Counted from the stretch's first letter, positions 1 through 8,673 are shown. The stretch: 64,000 nt of DNA from an uncultured Oscillibacter sp. (GCA_947577075.1 CANPTW010000006.1:21311-85310), one strand, 5' to 3'. Program-made: numbers and translations. Notes: a model not told the origin generated them from the letters alone.

Positions 1-1
1 T

Positions 2-112
2 TCCCATAATTATGAGGACTTGGAAACTCTATGCGATCAAATTTATGCGCTGGAGGATGGGCGTTTGACCGTTTTGTCCAATGAAGAAATGAAACGGCGC
101 TTTCGCGGGTGA
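2..112 (+). CDS. ABC transporter ATP-binding protein, C-terminal fragment
   Basis: Only the last 36 codons lie in the window. The peptide reads SHNYEDLETLCDQIYALEDG and continues to a TGA stop. This is the end of an ABC ATPase: the switch histidine (SHN), then the usual 'cD.iy.le.G.l' strand pair. The transporter and its substrate cannot be identified. It precedes three genes for exported proteins on the same strand, which could be partners, but a 285-bp gap with dyad repeats separates them. Confidence 0.7.
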   Translation, partial: SHNYEDLETLCDQIYALEDGRLTVLSNEEMKRRFRG

Positions 113-245
113 ATCCTCCCGACCTTTGATATAAACAAAAAGGAGTCTCCTTCGGCTATGGAGAAAAGTAATTGCGGCATTTCAGCGCATTTTGGAAAAA
201 ATTTGAAGGATTTTCAAAGGAAAGGACAAAGATTAACAAGCAAAA

Positions 246-362
246 AATAAATCTCATGGTGGGACGCGATTCCCGACCAGAATCAAATCCCACCATGAGA
301 TTTATTTATGTAGTATACTGGTGAGCCCCGGTTTCTGCCCGGAATAAAATCTCACTATGGGA
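246..362. promoter_or_regulatory. Three copies of a TCYCAYnRTGRGA dyad upstream of the lipoprotein operon
   Basis: Three 13-bp pseudo-palindromes occur at 252-264, 288-300 and 350-362. The first two also form a 20-bp perfect inverted repeat (245-264 with 288-307). The same dyad occurs twice ahead of tnpW (5193-5205 and 5242-5254). The last copy ends 35 bp before the lipoprotein start codon. I read these as regulator binding sites, because the same dyad precedes two separate transcription units. A hairpin role at 245-307 is the alternative. The rest of 113-397 holds no convincing gene. Confidence 0.5.
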
Positions 363-397
363 TTTATATTTACCATTATGCTATAAGGAGACCGTCT

Positions 398-1504
398 ATG
401 AATTTCATCAAAAAAACTTGGATATTGATTGTCCTTTGCCTGCTTCTGACCGCTTGCGGCGCAGATTCGTCAACAGCGCCCGTTGACCCGCCGGAAAATC
501 CGCCCGTGGAAACCGCCAATGAACCCGTTCCCGGCGTGATTTTTACTTATAATAGAAAGAACTACGACTTACAGGAGCGGAACCCCATAGTCAATGCGCT
601 CACGGCGGAGACCCCGGTGGGTAGCGTGATCGTGGTAGAGGGGCACATTGGTCCCGATGCGGGTTATTATGGCATCTTCGACACGGAGACAGAAACGTTT
701 GTAAAGGACATTGAGGGAGCCAATCTGACCTGGAGAGACGATGATATTACAACAGCGGCTTACAATCTCTGGTCTGAGATATACAACTATGACGGCGGCC
801 TGCTTGCCGATCTGGATTTATCAGAGTCCGAATATATCTGCGGCCTCACCTGGAAGGACAGTCAGCACCTGACGGCGGAGATCCGTTCTATCAACAGTGA
901 AACCCCGGAGGCTTTGGAAGTCATAGTAGGTGAAGGAGCACCGCAATCCCCGAAGCCGGCGAAAATACGGCTAAATGGTGAAACGATTCCCTGGGATCAG
1001 TTCCCCATTCCAGAGGCGGAAGCGTTTGGCCTCACGGGCGAGGACGCCAGTCTATATGAAGCAGCTGTTAGTCAGTTCAACCGTAACGAAACGCCGGAGT
1101 ATTTCACATCTGACGGTGACTTGGATCTGATTCTCCCCTCCATTAGCGTGTTTGGCAAGTACACAACTGATGAGGGCAATACCGCATATGTTGTCAATTT
1201 CGTGAAATGCTTTTTCTATGACCTCGGGAATGGACTTGCCGACCTCAGCAATCCGGTTTATACATACGAATCCATAAATAACTTGGCATCCATTGCTTTG
1301 GATCGTGACGGAAACCTAGTTTCCTTTGATGAATTTGGCGATGGGGAGGACGATTCCGCCGTTTACCGATTCTGCGGTCCCTTGACGGACATTGCAGAAA
1401 AGCTCCTTGCTCCCGGCGGCTGGCCGGAGGAAAGCGCCCGTATTCCTGATACGGGCAGATATGAGGAGATGCTGCAACAATACCTGGATTACTATTTTGA
1501 GTGA
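398..1504 (+). CDS. Putative lipoprotein, unknown function
   Basis: A 368-residue exported protein. It starts with two lysines and a hydrophobic stretch ending in a lipobox (LLTAC, cysteine near residue 20), so it should be anchored outside the membrane by a lipid. A Pro/Glu/Ala-rich linker follows, then a mixed alpha/beta body with no motif I recognise. The start is supported by a GGAG sequence just upstream (ataaggagacc). It is first of three same-strand genes for exported proteins and lies downstream of the five-copy dyad family. The cluster is probably cargo of the integrated element. No function is claimed. Confidence 0.65.
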   Translation: MNFIKKTWILIVLCLLLTACGADSSTAPVDPPENPPVETANEPVPGVIFTYNRKNYDLQERNPIVNALTAETPVGSVIVVEGHIGPDAGYYGIFDTETETFVKDIEGANLTWRDDDITTAAYNLWSEIYNYDGGLLADLDLSESEYICGLTWKDSQHLTAEIRSINSETPEALEVIVGEGAPQSPKPAKIRLNGETIPWDQFPIPEAEAFGLTGEDASLYEAAVSQFNRNETPEYFTSDGDLDLILPSISVFGKYTTDEGNTAYVVNFVKCFFYDLGNGLADLSNPVYTYESINNLASIALDRDGNLVSFDEFGDGEDDSAVYRFCGPLTDIAEKLLAPGGWPEESARIPDTGRYEEMLQQYLDYYFE

Positions 1505-1623
1505 TATAATTTTGGATTAGAGAAGAAAAATGGAAACAGCCACGAACGTGCAGAAAAGATCGCGGCGCATTGGTATTGATTCCAAATGAGATTTTGATTT
1601 TAGAATAGGGGGCCTATATTCAA

Positions 1624-2361
1624 ATGAAAAAGAAAATCTTTCTTGCCCTCACAATTCTGGCGGCTTTTTTCTTTTTGAGCACGTTGTGGTTCCATACAGC
1701 TGGCTTTCAAGACGGGGAAAAAGATCGCGAAGCCCTTAAAACCACCCAGATACCCTCCGTTGAGGTAAAGGGAACGACTTATGTGATTACCAGCGTATTT
1801 GAGGGGGCCTCGGAATGCCCGGAGGGCTTCGCCTATGCCGGAGAAATCGCGGTGTCTGGCTCCGATACTCTCAAACCTTACTATATCAATCCAGATCGCC
1901 CGGAGTGGGTTTACATTTATCAGGAGTGCCGAGGCCAGCAGACCCAGGAACCCTATATGGGCTATGTCCGCTATGTAGAGGAGGTCCTTCGATGGGTTAC
2001 GCTGCTTCGGTATCAGGGGGAAGTCTATATCTTTTTGAACGACACCTATTATCTGCCCTATCAGACAGAGGTGGCCCCGTCCGATCAGGCCCGGTATGAC
2101 GCCGTTCCTTATGACAGTGTCCTTCGAGAATTGCCGGAGGGTTTTCAGCCAGTGGGTAAAACCGTGTTTGACGAACGTGATCTGGTGCCCACCTTGGAAC
2201 TTGGATGCAATAGACTTCCGGGACAGCAGGTGCTGGCCGATCCGAAAGAGCCGGATATTCTGCTGCTGCGCAACTATTCGAGCGGGCTGGAGGGACCGGA
2301 ATATTGGGTTTTTGTCCGATTCCAGGACGAGAAGCCCAAAACATCCGAATCTTTATCTTGA
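1624..2361 (+). CDS. Membrane-anchored exported protein, unknown function
   Basis: A 245-residue protein with an N-terminal KKK motif and one hydrophobic segment (about residues 4-24), then a soluble outer domain rich in Tyr and Pro. There is no lipobox cysteine, so the N-terminus is a signal anchor or a cleavable signal. I do not recognise the family. A GGGGG sequence (ataggggg) lies about 12 nt upstream of the ATG. It sits between two other genes for exported proteins and is likely co-expressed with them. Confidence 0.6.
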   Translation: MKKKIFLALTILAAFFFLSTLWFHTAGFQDGEKDREALKTTQIPSVEVKGTTYVITSVFEGASECPEGFAYAGEIAVSGSDTLKPYYINPDRPEWVYIYQECRGQQTQEPYMGYVRYVEEVLRWVTLLRYQGEVYIFLNDTYYLPYQTEVAPSDQARYDAVPYDSVLRELPEGFQPVGKTVFDERDLVPTLELGCNRLPGQQVLADPKEPDILLLRNYSSGLEGPEYWVFVRFQDEKPKTSESLS

Positions 2362-2413
2362 GAAGTGGTGTCAGTAAAACATAGTTTGAACTCACGGGAT
2401 TAGGGGGTATATA

Positions 2414-3529
2414 GTGAGAAAGAAGAAGCGTCTGCCTGTCATAATCGCTTTTGCAGCTGTTTCTCTGATAGGCATATTATGGGTTACGATGCCTGTGGCC
2501 GCGCGGCTATCTTGCAGTCTGCGGATTTCCTGCGCAAGCGCCGCCGCTGAGGAAGATGCTGTTGACTACGTGACATACGACAACGGACGTCTCGTCTTTG
2601 CAAATATAGAAACCCTGCAATTTTTTTCAAAGATGGTTTTGAAAGGAGAACTGGAGGATGTGACAGGCTGCGCTCTTGCCCCGTGGCCTATCCCCACTTA
2701 CTATATTGATGATTGGCAGATTGGCGGAAACGATTGCCTGCTATATCATCATTTTGGCAGGATTTACATCATTACTCCAAAGGGCGAAACCGCGCGGCAG
2801 CATTTCGCAAAGCTCATAGACAACGCAATGGCGTTTTATCAAGATGAATCCGGTCAGATTCATGAGATCCAGTCCTGTATGGCGGATCGGGTAGAGATTT
2901 ACCATAAAGCAGGAGACGGGGCACAAGATACCACAGTAACCGTTACAGATAAAATAACGGTTTTGGAACTGGTGGCAATGTACGATGCTCTCCAAACAAA
3001 TGCGACCAATCGCTCCATGGCGGATGACCCTTTTGTCCTGACATTTTATCAGGAGGACAAATTGCTCTGGACTTGGTGTATCGCCCCTTGGGAGAATGAC
3101 GGAAGGGTTATAACCGCCAGTTCATTAAAACATGGAAATTATATGGTCAAAAACGGATTTGATTTTGACAGGCTGGCAGAGCTGTCAAAGGGACAACGAA
3201 CGGAACCACAAGATGAAGTCATTTTGCTTTCCGACCTGATTTCCTCTGATGTGTCAAGTGTCAAAGTGAACGGCCAGGGGGAAACGGTTGAACTGAATGA
3301 ATTAGAACTGGAGGAGTTCTTTGAAATCGCAAAAGGAATTGAGTACCGCATCGCTGGTGAGGGAGAGAAAGATATGATAGCCGCCCCAGGTGCGGCAACG
3401 ATCACTATTACGGTTCAATATCTTGACGGCGAAAGCGAGCAATTCACGCTACCGTATTGTCTGCATGAGGATACGATGTACATTGCCCCCGCGCAATCCA
3501 TTGCTCCATTTTCACGCTATTTCCCCTGA
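2414..3529 (+). CDS. Membrane-anchored exported protein, unknown function
   Basis: A 371-residue protein read from a GTG codon preceded by AGGGGG. The N-terminus (RKKKR then about 20 hydrophobic residues) is a signal anchor. The rest is soluble and predicted to face outward. Residues about 140-215 and 270-365 look like two similar-sized beta-rich modules (both contain 'VTVT/ITIT..y.dg' strands), which could be a duplicated domain. No known family is recognised. It is third of the exported-protein group, and no terminator is seen between the genes. Confidence 0.6.
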   Translation: MRKKKRLPVIIAFAAVSLIGILWVTMPVAARLSCSLRISCASAAAEEDAVDYVTYDNGRLVFANIETLQFFSKMVLKGELEDVTGCALAPWPIPTYYIDDWQIGGNDCLLYHHFGRIYIITPKGETARQHFAKLIDNAMAFYQDESGQIHEIQSCMADRVEIYHKAGDGAQDTTVTVTDKITVLELVAMYDALQTNATNRSMADDPFVLTFYQEDKLLWTWCIAPWENDGRVITASSLKHGNYMVKNGFDFDRLAELSKGQRTEPQDEVILLSDLISSDVSSVKVNGQGETVELNELELEEFFEIAKGIEYRIAGEGEKDMIAAPGAATITITVQYLDGESEQFTLPYCLHEDTMYIAPAQSIAPFSRYFP

Positions 3530-3645
3530 AGTCCTCTTGGCCCCCCAATACAGTGGATTGTTGTTCGGGAGAATGACAGGATGGCCATAAGTGTCAGTTC
3601 GTTAGCTGGTACACCGTTAAATTCTCAAGAATAATGTCAAATTAT

Positions 3646-3686
3646 CTGCCGTACAACGGCAAAAGAAAAAAGCCGTTGTACAGCAG
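3646..3686. other. Inverted repeat in the gap between exported-protein genes and the sigma-like gene
   Basis: The arms are CTGCCGTACAACGGC and GCCGTTGTACAGCAG (one mismatch) around an A-rich 11-nt loop. There is no T-run on the plus strand; on the minus strand the loop gives six Ts inside the hairpin. It could be a weak terminator of the exported-protein genes or a recombination/transfer site of the element. The rest of 3530-4097 holds a real terminator (separate entry) and no convincing gene. Confidence 0.4.
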
Positions 3687-3921
3687 AAAATTGTTATGCT
3701 CCATTATACTGAACAGCGGCTTTTGAGAAATCAAAGCCGCCGCTTTTTATCTATCATATAAATGAGGGCCCGCGGCATAGAGGGATGCCGCGATGCTGCT
3801 TCAAAACATTTTTGAAAAAAGAAACTCCTTTCAACCCCAAAAATCACCTTTTCAACCAGGGGGCTATATGCCCCCGGATATAAAATACAATGTAGGGAAA
3901 TTTCATATTGCTTTATATCCC

Positions 3922-3955
3922 GCCCGGCTGGCCTATAACCAGCCGGGCATTTTTT
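3922..3955 (+). terminator. Rho-independent terminator
   Basis: The 10-bp perfect stem GCCCGGCTGG/CCAGCCGGGC has a 7-nt loop and is followed by a T-rich tail. It ends transcription entering from upstream in the element, about 140 bp before the sigma-like gene. Confidence 0.75.
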
Positions 3956-4097
3956 GTCGAATTTCGCCGCTGTCTAAAAATTTTCAAAAATATTTTTCAA
4001 AAAAGGCCCATTTAGCGGGCAGCGAAAGACGGCGGCGGTGTCTTGGTAGCGGAAAGGGAGAGGACCACCTTATCCCCCAACGAAAGGGGGTGAGAAA

Positions 4098-4529
4098 TTG
4101 GGATCGATCCCCCGCGACTATGACGAGCGGGTCCGCTTTGACGCATTTTGCAAGGCGGTCCTGCGAAACGAAGCCCGGAACCATATGCGGGACCTGCGCC
4201 GTCAGCGGAGGCATGAGACTTCGCTGGACGCTGTTCCGCAGGAGGAAATGGACAAGCTCTCCACGGTGGACCATTACCCCAGCGACAGCCACGTGTTTTC
4301 CTCGCATGGGTATGACCTGCTGATCGACAACGAGCTTGTGGCCGATGCCTTCGCCGGTTTGTCCGCCACGGAGCAGAGCATTTTGATTCTGCGCTGTGTG
4401 CTGGACCTGACGGACGAGGAGATCGGCGGCCTCCTGGGAATGTCCAGGAGCGCCGTACAGCGGCGCAGGACAAAAACCCTGGAGGGACTTCGGGTGAATT
4501 TGACGGCATTGATGCCGAAGGGAGGTTGA
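4098..4529 (+). CDS. Sigma-70 region 4-like regulator of an integrative element
   Basis: A 143-residue protein from a TTG start preceded by AAGGGGGTGAG. The C-terminal third carries a helix-turn-helix of the sigma region 4 type (LSATEQSILILRCVLDLTDEEIGGLLGMSRSAVQRRR). The N-terminal part (FCKAVLRNEARNHMRDLRR) resembles the shortened region 2 of sigma-like proteins coded in Gram-positive conjugative elements. These sit next to a small HTH gene and a recombinase, as here. Its job is probably to drive or regulate element genes. The next gene starts 6 bp after its stop, so they form one unit. Confidence 0.75.
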   Translation: MGSIPRDYDERVRFDAFCKAVLRNEARNHMRDLRRQRRHETSLDAVPQEEMDKLSTVDHYPSDSHVFSSHGYDLLIDNELVADAFAGLSATEQSILILRCVLDLTDEEIGGLLGMSRSAVQRRRTKTLEGLRVNLTALMPKGG

Positions 4530-4535
4530 AAGCAA

Positions 4536-4772
4536 ATGAAACGGCCCCATCACAAGGGAAGAGAGCTGCTGCCCCTTTCGGTGATCCATGCGGCCCAGGC
4601 CGGGGACGCCGAGGCCATGGAGCAGATTCTGCGGTACTACGGAGGCTACATAAACAAGCTCTGCACCCGGAAACTCTATGACGAAGGGGGATTCCCCCAT
4701 GAGTGCCTGGACGAGTACATGAAGCGCCGTCTGGAGATTAAGCTCATTCAGGCCATCGTCACCACGAGCTGA
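4536..4772 (+). CDS. Small helix-turn-helix protein of an integrative element
   Basis: A 78-residue protein with a clear GGGAGG ribosome site. The sequence (LSVIHAAQAGDAEAMEQILRYYGGYI, then a Leu/Ile-rich end) matches the small HTH proteins found beside sigma-like genes in Tn916/Tn1549-type elements. In that family the protein is a regulator or a partner of the sigma-like factor. The C-terminus is followed at once by a structured noncoding region, so its last residues may have been replaced by an insertion. This is an inference. Confidence 0.65.
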   Translation: MKRPHHKGRELLPLSVIHAAQAGDAEAMEQILRYYGGYINKLCTRKLYDEGGFPHECLDEYMKRRLEIKLIQAIVTTS

Positions 4773-4779
4773 CGAGGCA

Positions 4780-5180
4780 GACCAGCCGGAACGGCTTACC
4801 CTTTCCCCGTTCCGACTGCTGAACTTGCTGGACCTTGACAAAGAAAGCCCGCAAGATAACGGCGGTGCAGCATAGGGCAACGGATACATTCTGTTCGCGC
4901 CGAGCCGGACGGCGAATGCGCCATGACACTTTTCCCCTACGGGGAAAAGCCGAGCGAACCACATCGCGCCGGAAAGCAAGGGTGGTACCTTGCGGGCAAC
5001 GACACGCGAACAGGGCAGATACTCCCTTACAGCCACAGTCCGAGCGTTCAAAGCGTCGCAGGCGATGGGTAGGGCCGCGTGAGGACCACGCGGGGGTGAA
5101 AGTCCCGTGGAGCTGGTGAGCCGCCAGCCGTCCGATTCATGCCCGTGAAAAAGCCGCACGCCATTCGTGCGGCCGTCCCT
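4780..5180 (+). ncRNA. Candidate structured RNA (HEARO/omega-RNA-like), no IscB gene beside it
   Basis: About 400 bp with no coding frame. It contains a chain of short stems: CCCCTACGGGG near 4936, GCGTG/CACGC near 5079-5093, GGGGTGAAAGTCCC near 5093, CTGG/CCAG around 5112-5128 and GCCGCAC/GTGCGGC near 5151-5173. It ends in GTCCGATTCATGCCC. The size (300-400 nt), the stacked GC stems and this 3' part recall the HEARO RNA (omega-RNA of IscB elements), which often occurs without its ORF. I cannot run a covariance search, so the family assignment is tentative. That the region is noncoding and structured is clearer. Confidence 0.4.
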
Positions 5181-5186
5181 ATCAAC

Positions 5187-5264
5187 AATAAATCCCACCG
5201 TGAGACACAAATCCAGGGGAAGCGGGGGAACCTAAAATAAATCCCACGGTGAGACGCGAATCCA
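5187..5264. promoter_or_regulatory. Two 29-bp direct repeats with the TCCCACnGTGAGA dyad upstream of tnpW
   Basis: Repeats at 5187-5215 and 5236-5264 differ at only a few positions, and each contains a dyad (5193-5205, 5242-5254) shared with three sites at 246-362. The second ends 18 bp before the TTG start of tnpW. This suggests control by a regulator of the element, or binding by the recombinase. Confidence 0.5.
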
Positions 5265-5282
5265 TGAGAAAGGGTGTTCACA

Positions 5283-5441
5283 TTGGCTGGTAAGAATTTG
5301 AATAGACAGCCCGATGTTGAAGAAATCAAAATCGGCAGCACGACTTACATCGTGAATGGATATTTCGCCGCCAGCGGCGTCACTGTTTCTGAAAAAATCA
5401 AGCGTTTACTTGACAAGGAAACCAAGCAGAAAACTTGCTGA
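5283..5441 (+). CDS. TnpW-like transposon protein
   Basis: A 52-residue protein from a TTG start. The core (EIKIGSTTYIVNGYFAASG, then V.EKIKRLL) matches the small TnpW-type proteins found next to TnpX/TndX serine recombinases in Tn4451-like elements. Their role is not established. It lies between the dyad repeats and the two recombinase genes, on the same strand. Confidence 0.7.
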   Translation: MAGKNLNRQPDVEEIKIGSTTYIVNGYFAASGVTVSEKIKRLLDKETKQKTC

Positions 5442-5528
5442 CTTCCTCAAAAATTTGACGCTTTTCTTGACATTTGATATAATATAAGTGTCACAAGGCA
5501 AGAAACGGTGACTGCCGGATTGGAGGCT

Positions 5529-5939
5529 ATGATGAACAGGCAGTTCAAGCAGATCACAGCGATTTATACCCGCGTTGACGGCGGGAATTTTGACACGGAA
5601 GAATCGATCTCCCATCAGAAAGCGTCCCTTACCGAGTATGCGCGGGAACACGGCTTGACGAATATCCGCGTTTACTCCGACTGCGGTTTTAGCGCCTATG
5701 ATGAGACGCGCCCGGCGTTTGTGGGGCTGGAAAACGACATCCGCCACGGTAAGGTATCGGCCCTTGTCCTTTTCGATCTGCCGCGCCTTTCCAGGGACTA
5801 CATTATCATCAGCGAGTGGATTGAAACGTTCCTGCCCCGCTATCATGTCAGCCTACACTCTATCAAGGAGCAGATTACACCGGAGCGGCCTATCCCTCTT
5901 GCGCTGCCCATTGCGGCGCTGTTTGGAGGTGGGCGGTAA
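5529..5939 (+). CDS. Short serine-recombinase N-domain protein with Asp in place of the catalytic Ser
   Basis: A 136-residue protein, the size of a resolvase N-terminal domain only. The GGAGG sequence just upstream supports ATG 5529 or 5532. The resolvase landmarks are visible: ISHQKASLTEYAREHG, a 'D.G.S' turn written DCGFSAYDETRP, and LPRLSRD. The first motif, normally Y-x-R-x-S, reads YTRVDGG, so the nucleophile serine is Asp. No DNA-binding domain follows. Its stop overlaps the next recombinase start by one base, so the two are coupled. It is likely a non-catalytic accessory to the large recombinase rather than an enzyme. Confidence 0.65.
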   Translation: MMNRQFKQITAIYTRVDGGNFDTEESISHQKASLTEYAREHGLTNIRVYSDCGFSAYDETRPAFVGLENDIRHGKVSALVLFDLPRLSRDYIIISEWIETFLPRYHVSLHSIKEQITPERPIPLALPIAALFGGGR

Positions 5940-6114
5940 TGGCAACCTTGCAAACGATGAATGAGAAATGGACAGCCCTCTACGTCCGCCTCTCCCGCGA
6001 TGACGAGAACGAAGGGGACAGCAACAGCATTGCTCACCAAGAGAACATTTGTCAAGGGAGATTTCACCATAAAGATGAAATCCCCCCGATAACCCGGAAT
6101 TGCTTATGCGCATT

Positions 6115-6597
6115 TTACACTGAAGCCTTTTTTCCAAATAAGACAAATAACCAAGGAATAAAGTAATTCAGAAAGCCAATAAAAGGTATAGTGATTGACA
6201 TATGCTCCCGCAAATAAAAACCAAGTGATGACGGAAACCCCATCCATTCCAAAGGCATTGCCAATCGCATAAAGACTACAGCGGCGGGGCCTGTCGTACT
6301 TCCTGAAAGGACTTGGATAACCCATAACAAAAGGCCATATACAACAACAATAGATGCCGAAACAAATATTTCCATGCGAGTTTCATTACGTAGCAGAGCA
6401 ATCCAGCCAAGAAGCAAGAACACTATCAATAGTCCTCCACTCGTCAAAAGAGACACCTTGCTGTCGATAACACCTGGTTCAATCACACCAAAACGCAATA
6501 CGATTCGGACATAGCAAGGAGTATAGAGCAAGCCCGCTATCACTGAAATCAGAGGAATACGCCAGAAACTCTTTTTATATTTCTTTAGCTTTTCCAT
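6115..6597 (-). CDS. Small multi-pass membrane protein, passenger of the insertion
   Basis: A 160-residue protein with four hydrophobic segments and a GAGGAGGGA ribosome site. It resembles the protein at 13203-13721: both have a K-K-x(3-4)-R[IV]PL start, an EIF.SASI.V segment in the middle, and end in P[WY]L[FY].[LV]FGKKA. The family is unknown to me. The homologue lies 6.6 kb away in the chromosome. So the cassette carries a relative of a host gene, or both come from one mobile family. Confidence 0.65.
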   Translation of the reverse strand: MEKLKKYKKSFWRIPLISVIAGLLYTPCYVRIVLRFGVIEPGVIDSKVSLLTSGGLLIVFLLLGWIALLRNETRMEIFVSASIVVVYGLLLWVIQVLSGSTTGPAAVVFMRLAMPLEWMGFPSSLGFYLREHMSITIPFIGFLNYFIPWLFVLFGKKASV

Positions 6598-7073
6598 TTT
6601 TGATAGTCCCTCCTCACAAATACTGATTTACCGATTTACCACGAGCCAAGTATACCACCAATGGGAATGACATTCAACCCTCATTTATAGGCGCTGATAG
6701 TAGTGGCAAGCAATGCGCCGGTATATACCCGGCACAGCTTGTTGGTGGCCGATGGCCCCCAAGCCCCCAGTGCATCGGCGCAGCTCCGCCCGATGCACAA
6801 GCCGCTGTTGGCGTCTGCTGGTATATACCGGCAGGGCAGGACGCCCCCGGCGGAGCCGCCCCCGGAGGGCGCATGGCTGCCGTCAGGCAGTACCACCATC
6901 GGCCCCTGGCCGGTGGTGAGTAAGTGCGCTCTTCGCAGAGGGCCGACAAAGAGAACGGAGCGCCCAGGTCATCCCCAGACGCTCCCGCTTCGGTTCCCTC
7001 CTGCTGGTTGATCACCGCCTTTCCAGCCTGTGTCATTTTGCCACAAATGAACCATCAGCCAATGTGTATTTGG
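6598..7073. other. Structured GC-rich stretch inside the insertion, no gene assigned
   Basis: It holds two oppositely placed copies of GCCGGTATATACC (6717-6729, reverse 6820-6832). Between them is a hairpin with arms GTGCATCGGCG (6770-6780) and CGCCCGATGCAC (6787-6798). Several minus-strand frames are open, but none has a ribosome site or a family resemblance I trust. It may be an RNA or a decayed gene. Confidence 0.3.
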
Positions 7074-8673
7074 ATGGTGAAACCACCCTTTACACAATAC
7101 ATCTCAAATCGAAATTCTCACTAAGTACGCCAGAGACCATGGCATCACCAAGTACAAAATTTATAAAGACGATGGGTACTCCGGCACCAGCTTCAAGCGT
7201 CCCGGGTTCCAGGAAATGCTGGGGGATATTGAGGCGGGACTGGTCAGCATGGTTGTGGTGAAGGATATGTCCCGGTTTGGCCGGAACTATCTGGAAGTAG
7301 GGCTTTATACGGAAATTCGATTTCCTGAGATGGGTGTCCGCTTCATTGCAGTCAACGACGGCGTGGACAGCGAGGACCAAAGCTCTAATGATTTCACGCC
7401 TTTCCGCAACATCATCAATGAATGGTACGCGAAAGATACGAGCAAGAAGATTCGGGCGGTATTCCGCAATAAGGGGATGTCTGGTCAGAGAGTTTCTACC
7501 AATGCCCCCTATGGCTACACCAGAGCCGAGGACGGCCATCTTTTGATTGACGAGGAAACCGCGCCGGTGGTGGAGCTGATTTTCCAATTATGTGTAGAAG
7601 GGAACGGCCCCGGCAAGATTGCCCGGATGCTGAAAGAGCGGGGAATCCCCACGCCGGGAACCATTGAGTTCCAGCGTACAGGCAGGACCCGCCGCTATCA
7701 CCCGGACGCCCCTTGCCATTGGACCCCTGACACGATTGCGGACATTTTGGATCAAGACGCTTATCTGGGCCGCACAACCAATTTCAAGACCGCAAAACTC
7801 TCCTACAAATGCAAGAAGAAAATCAACAATCCACCGGAGAAATGGGTGGTTATTGAAAATACTCATAAGGCGATTATCGACCAAGAGACCTGGGAAATTG
7901 TGCGGAAGGTCAGGGAACAGCGCCGCCGTCCTACAAGGAGTGGAGAAATGGGAAAGTTCTCCGGGCTGCTCTTTTGCGCCGACTGCGGCGCAAAGCTGTA
8001 TCATCACCGCAGTTCTTCGTATACGAATGGGCCAGAGTGCTATACCTGCGCAAATTACCGTACCAGAAAACAATGCTCCGCTCATTACATTCGGGCCATA
8101 GTCCTGGAACGGCTGATACTTCAAAACCTGCAAAGAGTAGTGGCCTATGCCCAAGAGGACGAGGACGAGTTTGTGCGGCGTGTTATGGAGAACAAGACCG
8201 CCGTACAGCGAGCGGAGCAGGAACAGGCCAAGCGCCTCCTGGAGAAGCAGGAACGGCGGATCAATGAGCTGGATGCCATTATTCAGAGGCTCTATGAGGA
8301 TCACGTTATGGGAAAGCTGAACGCCGAACGGTTTGCGAAGTTGTCCGAAGGTTACGAGAAGGAGCAGGCAGAATTGAAACATTCCGCCGAGGGCCTTCAG
8401 GCTCTTGTGAATGCCGCCGAGACCCAGGCCGTCAATGTCCAGAGCTTTCTGAAAATCGTGAAGAAGTACACCGAGCCCACGGAACTGACCCCGGCGCTTT
8501 TGCGGGAGTTTGTGGAGAAGGTAGTCGTCCACGCCCCGGATAAGTCCAGCGGACACCGGGTACAGCGGATTGATGTGCATTACACTTTCATTGGGGAGAT
8601 TGATCTGTCCCCGGAGTACAGCAAGTATGAAAAAGAGACAACCGCATGACACTCTCGCATCATGCGGCTGTTT

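Larger units (their letters stand above)
6048..7116. mobile_element. ~1.05 kb insertion inside the serine recombinase gene
   Basis: The recombinase frame breaks after 'caagagaacatt' (to 6049) and resumes at 'ctcactaag' (7117). Near the ends are imperfect inverted repeats: tgtcaagggagatttcacc at the left (6050-6068), and the reverse complement of the right end (about 7074-7096) reads tgtgtaaagggtggtttcacc. The body holds one minus-strand membrane-protein gene and a structured GC-rich stretch, with no transposase. It looks like a non-autonomous mobile cassette. The exact right edge is uncertain by about 20 bp, because some bases between the repeat and 7117 are unexplained. Confidence 0.6.
5939..8649 (+). 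pseudogene. Large serine recombinase (TnpX/TndX type), split by an insertion
   Basis: The 5' part (5939-6049) codes for the catalytic start with YVRLSRDDENEG and SNSIAHQ. The rest resumes at about 7117 in frame (LTKYARDHGITKYKIYKDDG) and runs to 8649. Joined, the product would be about 548 residues, normal for the family: resolvase domain, recombinase domain, zinc beta-ribbon (CADCGAKLYH, then CANYRTRKQC) and a coiled-coil end. Such enzymes excise and insert elements of the Tn4451/Tn5397 kind through circular intermediates. The 1.05-kb insertion removes the link between the nucleophile serine and the rest, so it should be inactive. Confidence 0.85.

Noticed and set aside
158..250. 30-codon frame MEKSNCGISAHFGKN..
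   Set aside because: Ribosome site too far from the ATG and no resemblance to known proteins.
3984..5210. 408-codon open frame on the minus strand over the sigma-like and HTH genes
   Set aside because: It runs antisense to two recognised genes and across the structured noncoding stretch; no ribosome site, low-complexity product.
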